From: Planctomycetota bacterium
Lineage (GTDB): Bacteria > Planctomycetota > UBA8742 > UBA2392
NCBI GenBank assembly: GCA_027493625.1
Contig: JAOSKM010000003.1
Span: 663,028 to 727,027, forward strand
Direction: 5' to 3'
Length of the DNA: 64,000 nt
Shown here: in pieces, positions 47,350 through 57,300 of the stretch
Position numbering within the stretch: the first letter of the stretch is position 1
Layout: each line of letters starts with the position of its first letter
Program-made: the position numbers and the translations under genes
Notes under the pieces: model-generated
Database searches by the model: none
Seen by the model: the letters and a program-made list of their open reading frames with translations, nothing else
What the model was told of the DNA's origin: nothing

Positions 47350-47826
47350 TTGAACACCACCTTACGAACTCGTGATGTGCTGATCGGGATCGCAATCGGT
47401 GCGGCGCTGTCCGTCATGGCGCTGATTGCCGTCATCCGCGGCGATCCGGATGAATCCGCCAACCGCCATCGTCGGTATTTCGCCGAGAGCGCTTGCGACG
47501 CCATGCTGCCTCATATCAAGGCAGCAGAGGCCGACGGGCATGCCACGTCTTCGGTTCCCGAGCTGCTTCGCGTTGTGGATGCTGCAACCGCGGAGTCGAT
47601 CCGGAAGGAATTCACGAAGCCTCCCGGGGCGGGCGAGAACGACTTCGAGCACATGTTTGCGGCAGGGGATGTCCGCTGGAAGCGACAGGCGGAAGGCTGG
47701 GCGGTCAGCTTCCGATGGGCTGGCGGAGCGCTTGTCATGAAGTTCAACAGTGACCTGCAGACCATCAGCCACGAGTTCGTGGACCGCGACCAGGTTGCAG
47801 CCGAGTTCGAGCACGACAGCCACTGA
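47350..47826 (+). CDS. Membrane-anchored protein of unknown function
   Basis: 158 residues, apparently from a TTG at 47350. It has an N-terminal membrane helix (VLIGIAIGAALSVMALIAVI) and a mixed alpha/beta extracytoplasmic domain ending in FEHDSH. No motif recognised. Composition is somewhat lower in GC than its neighbours. Start choice is uncertain because no ATG gives the membrane helix. Confidence 0.6.
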   Translation: MNTTLRTRDVLIGIAIGAALSVMALIAVIRGDPDESANRHRRYFAESACDAMLPHIKAAEADGHATSSVPELLRVVDAATAESIRKEFTKPPGAGENDFEHMFAAGDVRWKRQAEGWAVSFRWAGGALVMKFNSDLQTISHEFVDRDQVAAEFEHDSH

Positions 47827-47925
47827 AACGCAGAACCTGCCCGCTGCATGGGCCGCTGGCGCCTCGCCCGGTACACCCGCGGGCAAGGTGCCCGCGGGCT
47901 GTGCAGGCAAGGTGCCTGCGCTACG

Positions 47926-49149
<1,224 letters not shown>

Positions 49150-49244
49150 GGCGTGTCTCCGGCTATACGGTACACCAACGCGCCGCTGTTTCACCCGGCC
49201 GGAATGACTCCCGCCGGCTGGCGGTCGCGGGTAGAGTCTGTGCC

Positions 49245-51230
49245 GTGCACGCCGAGACCGCCTACATCTTCCGGCACGCGCTGCTGCGCGACGCCGCCTA
49301 CAGCCTGCAGCCGCCCGGCGAGCGCGGCGTGCTGCACGGCCTGGCGCTGGAGATCCTGCAGGCGCTGCTTTCACCCGGGGATGTTCCCGCCCTTGCCATT
49401 GAGCTCGCCGAGCACGCGCGCTTCGCCCTGCACGACGCGCTGCCGGAGCAACGCCGCCGAGCATTGCTGGAGGCCGAGTACGGTTACCTCAACCAGGCCG
49501 CGGAGTACCTGCAGGCGCACTGGCAGTCGGTCGACGAAGTGCGGGTGCGGGACCTGCTGGCGGTTCACCCCTGCGCCGACGCGCGCGAGCAGCGCCGCCA
49601 CCTGTACGCCGCAGGCGAGCGCCTGGAGCAGACGGGCGACCTGCGCGGCGCCGAGGAACGCGCCCGCGCCATGCTCGAGCGCGCCCGGCGCGACGGCGAC
49701 GGCGCTGACGAAACCCGCGCCCTGCTGATGCTGCACCACGTGCTGCCGGAGCTGGGCCGCGCCGCCGAGCTGGAGCACACCGCCACCGAGCTGGTGCAGC
49801 GTGCGGACGGCCTGTCGGCCGAAAGCAGGATCTACGCGCTGACGTTGCAGGAGCACGAGGCATACCGAGCCGGGCGATTCGACGACGCCCTGCGGATCAA
49901 CCTGCAGGCGCAGGAAATCGCCGAAGCGGCAGGCCGCAGCGATTGGATGGCCACGCTGCTGGCCAGCCAGGCGAGCAATCACGCCAGGCTGGGTGATTCT
50001 GCGCGGGCGCTGCAGGCCTCACTGCGCTCGGTCGAGCTGGCGGAGTCCTCGGGCAACAAGCACACCCGCGCGCAGATGCTGAACCAGCGCGGCATCGCCT
50101 GCATCGAAAGCGGCGACCTTGCCGGCGCCGGCAAGGCCTACTCTGAGGCGCTGCAGCAGGCGAATGCCATCGGCGCGCGCGGCCTTGCCCAGACCATCTC
50201 CGTCAACCTGGGCAACCTGCAGCTCTATTTCCTGGGCGGCCTGCGCAGCGCGGAGCAGGCCTATCGCAACGTGATTGATTATGCGCTCGAGCAGGGGGCC
50301 ATGCGCGACGCCGCCGCGGCCTCCAACCGGCTGGGCGCCGTGCTGAACTACCGTGACCGCGCCGCCGAGGCCCGCGACGTGCTGCAGACCGGGATCCGCT
50401 GCGCCAGGCAGGGCAACGACGTCGCCGCGGAGGCCGCAGGGCGCATGCAGCTGAGCCAGTGCCGAGGCGCGCTGGACGGGCGCGAGCGGTTGCAGGAGCT
50501 GGCCGCGTGCATCGGGATGGCCCGCGGCATCCGCGCCGAGCGCCTGGAGGGCGAGGCCTGGATGCGTGGCAGCGAGCTGCTGGTCGAGCAGGGCTGCCTG
50601 CGCGCGGCCGTGGAGGCCGCCGAGCAGGCGACGCGCGTGCTGGCTCGCACACCCGCCGGCCAGGCATTCCTGCCCCACGTGGCCGGCGCGCGCGCGACGG
50701 CGCAGCTGCTGCTCGGGGATTTCGCCGGCGCGCGCGAAAGCAACGGGCAGGTGCTGGCGGGGCTGGGCCCCGGCGTGCCGCAGCACAGGGTGACCAAGGG
50801 ATACACCGGGCGCATCGCCCTGCGGCTGCTGGAGGGCGTGGGCCCGCTGGGCTTGCAGCGGCCGGATGACGCCCTGCGCGATGAGCTTGCGCGGCTGGAC
50901 CGTGAGGCGCGGGAGCTGCTGGCCGGGACCGAGTACGGTCGTCACGGCCGCACACGCGCGGCGCTGGAGTATGTTTCGGCCGTCAGCAGGCTGCTGGGGA
51001 GCGAGCCGCCGTACCCGCTGCTGTTGGGGATGACGCTGGACTGGCTGACGCCGCAGCAGGTTCAGGCAACGCTGGACCGCCTGGCCGCGCAGGACCCGGC
51101 GCAGCTGGAGACGCTGCGGCGCGAAAACCCGCAACTGGCGCAGGAGCTGGAACAGCTGGTTGAGCCAACGCTACTGGCCTGGGACACGCCTCTGGAGCAA
51201 GTGCCGCACCTGGCGGAACTGCTGGAGTAG
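49245..51230 (+). CDS. TPR-repeat protein with FRHAL N-terminal motif
   Basis: 661 residues from a GTG at 49245, chosen because the family motif follows directly (VHAETAYIFRHALLRDAAYS). The body is TPR-like throughout (DVLQTGIRCARQGNDVAAEA, ALTLQEHEAYRAGRFDDALR, SLRSVELAESSGNKHTRAQM). No NTPase upstream. It is divergent from rtcB with a 95-bp gap and convergent with the Y RNA array. Position inside the rtcB-rsr neighbourhood suggests, but does not prove, a link to RNA handling. Confidence 0.83.
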   Translation: MHAETAYIFRHALLRDAAYSLQPPGERGVLHGLALEILQALLSPGDVPALAIELAEHARFALHDALPEQRRRALLEAEYGYLNQAAEYLQAHWQSVDEVRVRDLLAVHPCADAREQRRHLYAAGERLEQTGDLRGAEERARAMLERARRDGDGADETRALLMLHHVLPELGRAAELEHTATELVQRADGLSAESRIYALTLQEHEAYRAGRFDDALRINLQAQEIAEAAGRSDWMATLLASQASNHARLGDSARALQASLRSVELAESSGNKHTRAQMLNQRGIACIESGDLAGAGKAYSEALQQANAIGARGLAQTISVNLGNLQLYFLGGLRSAEQAYRNVIDYALEQGAMRDAAAASNRLGAVLNYRDRAAEARDVLQTGIRCARQGNDVAAEAAGRMQLSQCRGALDGRERLQELAACIGMARGIRAERLEGEAWMRGSELLVEQGCLRAAVEAAEQATRVLARTPAGQAFLPHVAGARATAQLLLGDFAGARESNGQVLAGLGPGVPQHRVTKGYTGRIALRLLEGVGPLGLQRPDDALRDELARLDREARELLAGTEYGRHGRTRAALEYVSAVSRLLGSEPPYPLLLGMTLDWLTPQQVQATLDRLAAQDPAQLETLRRENPQLAQELEQLVEPTLLAWDTPLEQVPHLAELLE

Positions 51231-51626
51231 TGGCGCAGGATCGGCGCAGCCGATGGTTGCGAAGTTACAGCCTGCGGGACCCGCACGTGGCGCGGGCTTC
51301 CAACCCAATCCCGTGGGGTTAAGGCGAAACAGTCATCTCTTTAGTTTATTGGCGCGGAGCGCCTTCACAGTGGAAGCCCCCACCGAACGCTTCCGGCGTT
51401 CGGTGGGGGTAATCGGCGGAAGAAAGATCAAAGGCGCGGAGCGCCGACACACTCGCGGCGCTTGCCGCGAGAACCGATCGGCCGCAAGCGGCCGTTGTGC
51501 CGCCGCGCCACGCCCTAACCCCCGCAGTATTGGGCTTCCAGCCTGCGGGCGAAGCGCCCACAACACCTGCGGGCTGTTGCTTCGCAACAATCGGCTGCGC
51601 CGATCCCGCACCACGGTGTTAAATCG
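51231..51626. other. Gene-free mosaic of GC-rich palindromes
   Basis: About 400 bp packed with short perfect inverted repeats, such as CCCCACCGAACGC...GCGTTCGGTGGGG, GGCGCGGAGCGCC (twice), GCGGCGCTTGCCGC and GGCCGCAAGCGGCC. No ORF or RNA gene recognised. Confidence 0.5.
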
Positions 51627-51652
51627 CAACCGCCGGGTTTCCCCGGCGGTTG
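51612..51652. repeat. Direct repeat/terminator, copy 1 (with 54087-54128)
   Basis: CACGGTGTTAAATCGCAACC followed by a CCGCCGGG...CCCGGCGG hairpin. The same 40-bp stretch, one base longer, is repeated upstream of rsr, bracketing the yrl-rsr block. Confidence 0.75.
51627..51652 (-). terminator. Hairpin closing the Y RNA array
   Basis: An 11-bp stem CAACCGCCGGG / CCCGGCGGTTG with a short loop, immediately after the last Y RNA, followed on the minus strand by CGATTTAAC. Confidence 0.6.
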
Positions 51653-51653
51653 G

Positions 51654-51776
51654 GCGCGACAAGAGTTGCCGAAAGGTTTGCGCTCTGCCATTGAGCTACC
51701 CCGCCATGAAGCGGGGGTGGGACTCGAACCCACAACCTCATCGTTATGTGCGATGTACTTCCGACTGCATTCGCGC
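51654..51776 (-). ncRNA. Y RNA-like (Yrl) RNA 5, with permuted tRNA-like module
   Basis: Closing stem 5' GCGCGA / 3' TCGCGC. The 5' strand continues ATGCAGTCGGAAGTACAT; the 3' strand contains CTTGTCGCG. Inside, in order: an anticodon-like arm CATCG-CACATAA-CGATG, AGGTT, a T-arm GTGGG-TTCGAGT-CCCAC, acceptor strand CCCCGCT, four bases TCAT, acceptor strand GGCGGGG (seven pairs including a terminal G-U), TA, and a D-arm GCTC-AATGGCA-GAGC. The acceptor halves are therefore in permuted order, as in a circularly permuted tRNA mimic. Last member of the array. Confidence 0.75.
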
Positions 51777-51780
51777 AATG

Positions 51781-52018
51781 TCTGGAGGCGACTAGGGTGC
51801 CGAAACATGAACCGGGCTTGCGCCCGGGCTGCTCTACCCGATTGAGCTACCGCCCCAGTAGTTGGTAGAGGCATCCTTGCGGTGCGGGCTTACCTCTCTT
51901 TGACTTCCCGCGACATCCCGGCCCGTCGGGTGATGCGTCGAGAGAAGACCATGCTGGCGGAGCGGGCGGGATTCGAACCCGCAACCCGCGATGTAGTTCC
52001 GACTGCATTCGCCCCAGA
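51781..52018 (-). ncRNA. Y RNA-like (Yrl) RNA 4, with split tRNA-like module
   Basis: Closing stem 5' TCTGGGGCGA / 3' TCGCCTCCAGA (one bulge). The 5' strand continues ATGCAGTCGGAACTACAT; the 3' strand holds CCTAGTCGCC. Inside: T-arm GCGGG-TTCGAAT-CCCGC, acceptor CCGCTCC, then G-CCA. A roughly 100-nt insertion with a CTCTC/GAGAG hairpin comes next. Then GGGGCGG, which pairs fully with CCGCTCC, then TA and D-arm GCTC-AATCGGGTA-GAGC, a GGGC-GCAA-GCCC hairpin and a CAT-containing loop. Longest member of the array, 238 nt. Confidence 0.72.
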
Positions 52019-52032
52019 TTTCAAAGACCTGT

Positions 52033-52147
52033 CCGCGACGAGAAGCGGCGAGACGAGTACTGAGCTACGTCCTGCGACGGCGGGAATCGAACCCGCGACC
52101 TCCGCTACAGCGGCGCTCTATCCATGTAGTCCCGCCTGCATTCGCGG
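52033..52147 (-). ncRNA. Y RNA-like (Yrl) RNA 3, with tRNA-like module
   Basis: Closing stem 5' CCGCGA / 3' TCGCGG; the 5' strand continues ATGCAGGCGGGACTACAT, the 3' strand holds CTCGTCGCGG. The module reads GGATAGAGC (3' half of a D-arm), a CCGC-TGTA-GCGG hairpin in place of an anticodon arm, T-arm GCGGG-TTCGATT-CCCGC, a short stem CGTC/GACG, then TAGCTCAGT (5' half of a D-arm, whose GCTC can pair with the earlier GAGC). This is a tRNA permuted in the D-loop. Confidence 0.72.
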
Positions 52148-52164
52148 CAGGCGATCAGCCGTTG

Positions 52165-52251
52165 GGGCGACGAGTGGTTTGCGAGAGTTGCGGGACTCGA
52201 ACCCGCACGGGCTTGCGCCCTGTGCCAATGTACTCCCGCAGGCATTCGCCC
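52165..52251 (-). ncRNA. Y RNA-like (Yrl) RNA 2, with T-arm
   Basis: Closing stem 5' GGGCGA / 3' TCGCCC; the 5' strand continues ATGCCTGCGGGAGTACAT, the 3' strand holds CACTCGTCGCCC. Inside are a class-II-like variable hairpin GGGC-GCAA-GCCC and a T-arm GCGGG-TTCGAGT-CCCGC followed by AACTCTCGCA. No matching 5' acceptor or D-arm is seen within the unit. Confidence 0.68.
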
Positions 52252-52260
52252 AGGCGGCTG

Positions 52261-52328
52261 GGCCGACTAGTGTTCTCCCGAGACGCTCGACCATTAGGAG
52301 TGGATGTAGTCCCGGGCTGCATTCGGCC
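52261..52328 (-). ncRNA. Y RNA-like (Yrl) RNA 1, short
   Basis: Closing stem 5' GGCCGA / 3' TCGGCC; 5' strand GGCCGAATGCAG then CCCGGGACTACAT, 3' strand AACACTAGTCGGCC. About 68 nt with only a D-arm-like piece (TAATGGTCGAGCG) and a TCTC/GAGA hairpin inside. The two strands closely resemble those of vertebrate Y RNAs. It directly follows the rsr terminator. Confidence 0.68.
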
Positions 52329-52351
52329 AACTCAACAACGCGCGCGGGTTG

Positions 52352-52386
52352 CAAAAAAGCCACGGAGTTTTCCCCGTGGCTTTTTC
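52352..52386. terminator. Bidirectional terminator between rsr and the Y RNAs
   Basis: GCCACGG / CCGTGGC stem with a mixed loop, flanked by six A on one side and six T on the other. It ends the rsr transcript, so the Y RNAs either need their own promoter or depend on read-through. Confidence 0.85.
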
Positions 52387-53937
52387 CTACAGCTCCACCT
52401 TCTCGATCTCGCCCACCCAGTGGCCGTCGCCCAGGCTGCCCTCGCTGAACTGCTTCACCAGCTCGAACACCTGGTCGCTGAAGCCGCCGACGTTCAGCAC
52501 GTCGTCGCGCTCGTGGGCCTGCGTCGTGCGGTTGGGCGCCAGGTCCACGCACACCAGCCGCGCGCGCGGGTTGCGGGCCTTGAAGCGCCCCCACTCGTCC
52601 ATCACGGCCGTGCTGCCGCGCTTGCTGTCGACCCACGACTCGTTGTCCGAGACGAAGACCACCAGCTCGCCCTCGGCGCGGCGGGCGTTCAGCTCGCGCA
52701 GGGGCACGCTGCAGTCCGTGCCGCCCGACGGCAGGCCCGCCAGCACGCGCGCGTTGGTCACCACACTGTCGCGCGGGTTCAGGCGCACGTGCTCGACCTG
52801 CGTGTGGAACGGCAGCACCTCGGCGCTGCCGTTGCGGCGCAGCATGGCCGCCGCGAACAGCGCCGCTACGTCACGGCACTTCACCACGCTGGAGGCGCCC
52901 TTGCGGTAGCCCGTCACCGGCGCGTCCATCGAGCCCGACACGTCCACCAGCACGTACGCCTTGCCCTTCACGGCCGGCACGTTGTCGATCGCGACCTCCA
53001 TGGCGTCCTGCAGGGCATTCAGAACCTCGCCCGGGATGCCCTCGCCCGCGTGCATCCACGCCACCATCAGCTGGTACGGGAACGCGCGCGCGGCCTTGAC
53101 CTCGGCCGGGTTGCGCAGGCGATCGGCCACCAGGCGCGTGACCCAGTCGCGCTGGAACACACCGTGGCGCGCGAACGTGTTCAGGTTCATGCGCGTCATC
53201 TGCCACTTGGCGTTCTTCGCGATCTCGACCCAGTCGTTCGGGCCCAGCGGCAGCGAAGTCAGCAGCTGGAACGGAACGGCCGGCACGTCCAGCGTCTCGC
53301 CGCGCTTGAACGCCTCGTAGGCACGCACCGCCTGCGGCAGCACGTCCGCGTCGTGCGGCTTGCCGATGAAGTAGGCGTACAGCGCTGCGCGCGAAGCGTC
53401 GACCGGCTTGGGGTGCACCATCTTGATGATGTCCGCCAGGGACGGGTCGTTGCCGACGGCGTCAGACAGCAGCTGCGACTCGCTGCGGCCTGCCAGCCAG
53501 TCCAGCACCAGGCGCTTGGGCGCCGTGCCCAGCGACTTGCGGCCCGTGACGCCCGAGCGCAGCACCTGCACGAAGTTGCGCAGCATGCGGCCGTTGTCGA
53601 TCACGCGCGCGAACACGCGGCGCAGCAGCGCCACGTCGCGCGCGGCCAGCACGGCCGCCAGCAGCGCCGGGGTGTCCTTCATGTGGGCGCGGGTGCGCGC
53701 GTAGACGGCGGCCTTGGCGACGAAGGCGGCATCCAGCTTGGCGGCCAGCTTCAGCACGTCGTCCAGCTGCTCGGCGGCGTCGGCGTAGAAGGTGTGGGAC
53801 AGGCAGCCCGTGGCGACGTACTGGGCCAGGGCGTGCTTATCGTCGAATGCGTAGGCGTTGCCGCCGGCGCGGTTGCGCGTGTCGGCCTTGCGCGGCAGCT
53901 TGCCGCGAACGGACTGGAACAGTGCCTTGTTAACCAT
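52387..53937 (-). CDS. rsr: Ro60-like protein Rsr (TROVE and vWA domains)
   Basis: 516 residues. The N-terminal two thirds are helical HEAT-like repeats of the TROVE module (NAYAFDDKHALAQYVATGCL, VYARTRAHMKDTPALLAAVL, VIDNGRMLRNFVQVLRSGVTG, TRMNLNTFARHGVF). The C-terminal vWA domain has the MIDAS motif VLVDVSGSMD near residue 334, GGTDCSVPL and VFVSDNESW. Ro60/Rsr rings bind Y RNAs and misfolded RNA; bacterial Rsr works with RNases or in 23S rRNA maturation. Directly downstream on the same strand are five Y RNA-like genes, its likely ligands. Confidence 0.93.
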   Translation of the reverse strand: MVNKALFQSVRGKLPRKADTRNRAGGNAYAFDDKHALAQYVATGCLSHTFYADAAEQLDDVLKLAAKLDAAFVAKAAVYARTRAHMKDTPALLAAVLAARDVALLRRVFARVIDNGRMLRNFVQVLRSGVTGRKSLGTAPKRLVLDWLAGRSESQLLSDAVGNDPSLADIIKMVHPKPVDASRAALYAYFIGKPHDADVLPQAVRAYEAFKRGETLDVPAVPFQLLTSLPLGPNDWVEIAKNAKWQMTRMNLNTFARHGVFQRDWVTRLVADRLRNPAEVKAARAFPYQLMVAWMHAGEGIPGEVLNALQDAMEVAIDNVPAVKGKAYVLVDVSGSMDAPVTGYRKGASSVVKCRDVAALFAAAMLRRNGSAEVLPFHTQVEHVRLNPRDSVVTNARVLAGLPSGGTDCSVPLRELNARRAEGELVVFVSDNESWVDSKRGSTAVMDEWGRFKARNPRARLVCVDLAPNRTTQAHERDDVLNVGGFSDQVFELVKQFSEGSLGDGHWVGEIEKVEL

Positions 53938-54352
53938 GGGTGCCCCCTTTCGTGAGGTCTTTACACGTCAAGGGAACGGGTTTGGGTTGCAGGGCAGGTG
54001 GCGCGGGATCGGCGGGTCCCGGAGCGGGACGCTCCGGGACAATGCGGACCGGAGGTCCGCAACACGTGCGGGCGGGGCGCCCGCATCACGGTGTTAAATC
54101 GCAAACCGCCGGGTTTCCCCGGCGGTTGCTTGGCGGTTTGCGCGGTACGTGTGACCTGTTTGCTTCTGGCGGACAGCCACGTGGGCTGTCCCTACCCCCG
54201 GGCCGCGCAGCCCGGAAGCTTGTTTCCAGTTTACTCTTTCCGGGCGGCTGCGTCGTTAATCCGTACGCTGTCCGCGAGTTCCCCCGCCGTTCCGCAGGAA
54301 GCTTCGCTTCCTTTGCGGTTCGTTCGCTACGCGAACTCGGGCGGGGCTGGTG
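53938..54352. other. Gene-free region upstream of rsr
   Basis: 415 bp with GC-rich palindromes (GGACAGCCACGTGGGCTGTCC, GCGGACCGGAGGTCCGC) and the second copy of the 40-bp direct repeat. It should hold the rsr promoter; no ORF seen. Confidence 0.4.
54087..54128. repeat. Direct repeat/terminator, copy 2 (with 51612-51652)
   Basis: CACGGTGTTAAATCGCAAACC then the CCGCCGGG...CCCGGCGG hairpin; differs from copy 1 by a single extra A. Confidence 0.75.
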
Positions 54353-57300
54353 CTAGCTGCAGCCCATGCTGTTACCGCAGTTTAGGCACTTGTAGCAGGC
54401 TCCGTTCCTTACCGTGATGTGGCCGCAGACGTCGCACATCGGTGCGTCACCCATCAGCGACTCCATCTGCTCGTTGAGCGCGTCCTTGGGTTTGCGCACC
54501 GGGGCCGGCAGCGCCTCGGCCTTCGCGGGCGACGCAAGCGTCGCCGCTGCAGCGTGTTCACCGGCGACGCCCAGGTCCTTGTTGTCCTCTCCCTGCTGCG
54601 CCAGCAGCGCCGGGCCCTTCACCTCTTCGGGCTTGATGTGCAGGAAGTCCGTGCGGCCGAGGTACTGGTGGCCGAGGGTGCGGAACACCAGGTCCACCAC
54701 GCTGGTGGCAAGCTTGATGTGCGCGTGGCCTTCCACCATGCCCTGCGGCTCGAAGCGCGTGAAGGTGAAGGTGTCCACGAACTCCTTGAGCGGCACGCCG
54801 TACTGCAGGCCCTTGCTGATCGCGATCGCGAAGCAGTTCAGGATGCTGCGCAGGGTCGCGCCTTCCTTGCTCATGTCGAGGAAGATCTCACCCAGCTCGC
54901 CGTTCAGGTACTCGCCGGTGCGCAGGTACATCTTCTGGCCGGAGAGTTTCAACTCGTAGGTGAAACCGCGGCGCTGGGTCGGCAGCGGGCGGCGGTGCAG
55001 GCCGCGCGGCGGGGCGCTTTCGGCCACGGCCTGCGGGCCGACTTCCTTCTTCAGGACTTCCGTCAGCTTGCTGTCACTTCGGACGGCCGGTTCCGTTTCC
55101 GCGTGCTTACCCGTCGCTTGCGCTCCGGGCTCCTGTTTTTTCTTGCTGCTGGTGCTGAGCACCTGGCTGTGCTTGCTGCCGTCGCGGTAGATGGCGACCG
55201 CCTTCAGGCCCAGGTCGTGGGCCTGCATGTAGGCTTCTTCGATGTCCTCAACCGTGACCTCGTTGGGCATGTTGATGGTCTTGCTGATCGCGCCCGAGAT
55301 AAACGGCTGCGCCGCCGCCATCATCTTCACGTGGCCCATGTGCTGGATGAAACGCTTGCCGTGTTTGCCGCAGCGGTTGGCGCAGTCGAACACCGGCAGG
55401 TGTTCCTGCTTCAGGAACGGCGCGCCCTCAACGGTCTGGCGGCCGCAGATGTGGTCGCTGGCGGCTTCAATTTCATCGGCGTCGAAGCCGAACTCCTTCA
55501 GCAGGCTGAAGCCCGGGGCGCCCCACTTCTCTTTCTTGATGCCGAGGCGGGTCATGGTGTCTTCGCCCAGCACCCAGGGGTTGACGGCGAAGCCGAGCTC
55601 GAGCGCCCCCTGCAGGGCGGTCTCGACGCGGCTGATGTCGGCCTCGGTGAGGCCGTGGCCGCGCAGGGACTCGTCGTTGATGTGGGGCGCGCCCTTGAGC
55701 GTGAGGGTGCCGATCGCGTACTCGACGATCGCGCGGCGCTCGCGCTCGCTGTAACCGAGGTGCTTGAGCGCGGGCTCGACGCTCTGGTTGATGATCTTGA
55801 AGTAGCCGCCGCCGGCGAGCTTCTTGAATTTCACGAGCGCGAAGTCGGGCTCGATTCCCGTCGTGTCGCAGTCCATCAGCAGGCCGATGGTGCCCGTTGG
55901 CGCGATCACGGTGGTCTGCGCGTTGCGATAGCCGTGCTGCTTGCCGAGCTCGAGCGCGCGGTCCCAGGCGCCGCGGGCGGCGTCGAGCAGGTAGTCCGGG
56001 CAGAACTCGGGGTTGATGCCCAGCGGCTTGACGGTCAGCTGCTCGTACTCGTCGCCCGGCGTGTTGTAGGCGGCGCGGCGATGGTTGCGCATCACGCGCA
56101 GCATGTCCTTCTGGTTGGCCTTGTAGCGCGCGAATGGCCCGTGCCCGGCGGCCATCTCGGCGCTGGCGGCGTAGCTTTCGCCGGTCATGAGCGCGGTGAC
56201 GGCGCCGCACACGGCCATGGCCTTCTTGCTGTCGTAGGGAATGCCGCTGAGCATCAGGCAGGTGCCGAAGTTGGCGTAGCCCAGGCCCAGGGTGCGGTAG
56301 TCGTAGGACTTCTGCGCGATCTCTTCGCTGGGGAACTGGGCCATCAGCACGCTGATCTCGAGCGTGATGGTCCAGAGCCGCGTGGCGTGCTGGATCGCCG
56401 GCACGTCGAACTCAGCCTTGTCGGCGTCAAAGAACTTCACCAGGTTCAGCGAGGCCAGGTTGCAGGCCGTGTCGTCCAGGAACATGTATTCGCTGCAGTT
56501 GTGGACGACGATGCCGTTGGCCACGAAGTGGTGCGTGTCGGGCTCTGTGAGGTCGTAGACCGGCTCTTCGCCGAGGAATTCGAGCTCGGCGACCAAGTCT
56601 TCCAGCCGGTCGGCGTATGTCGAAACTTCCCGGTTCAGCTTTGCCAGTGCTTCCACCTTGTCACTGCCCGCAACGAATCCCACCTGCTGCTCGAACAGCA
56701 CGCGCGAGCTGCGGGAGATGCGGAGGCTGTGGATCTGTTCAACGGGGTACTCCTTGCGGCCGCCTTTGCCGTCCGGCAGCAGCGCTGTGGTCTGCCCGGC
56801 CACGCGGCGGTTGCGGTACAGCTTCGACTTGATACCGAAGTTCAGCAGCAACAGCTGGGTCTGCAGCAGCAGCTCCTGGGACGTGCTGTCCAGGCTGATG
56901 TACTGCGACTTGTCGCCGTACTGGGCCACGGTGCCGTCGGCTGTGAACAGGCCGCGAAGCAGGGCAGCCTGGCCGTCGCGGTCGAGCTTCCAGGCTTCCG
57001 CCTTGAAGGCCTTGAGCGCGCTGCCCTGGTCAAGCACCGCGTACTGGCTGACCAGGTCCACCACGCAGCGGGCGCTGGTGCCGATGCGCAGCGTACCTTG
57101 CGGACGGTTGATCTCGATGTCGCGGGCGGCGCGCGCGTCGGCCGCGTTGGCGTTGCGGTACGCGGTAAGCGAATCATGCACGCGCTTCGCCACCGCTTCC
57201 TCGTTCGGCGCCAGGGTGAGCATGGCGGTCTGCTGCTCGCCCATCAGGCAGCCGTCGCCCAGCATCAGGCCGATGAACTCCGCCATCCCGGCGTCCAGCT

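Noticed and set aside
51654-52251. Four canonical tRNA genes (T-loops GGTTCGANTCC and TAGCTCA D-arms)
   Set aside because: No linear unit folds into a cloverleaf: acceptor partners are in permuted order and each unit is enclosed by Y RNA stem strands, so they are tRNA mimics, not tRNAs.
51753-52326. Five ~22-nt repeats as a CRISPR array
   Set aside because: Spacing is irregular (about 50-215 nt), repeats are imperfect, and the inter-repeat DNA is tRNA-like, not unique spacers; no cas genes.
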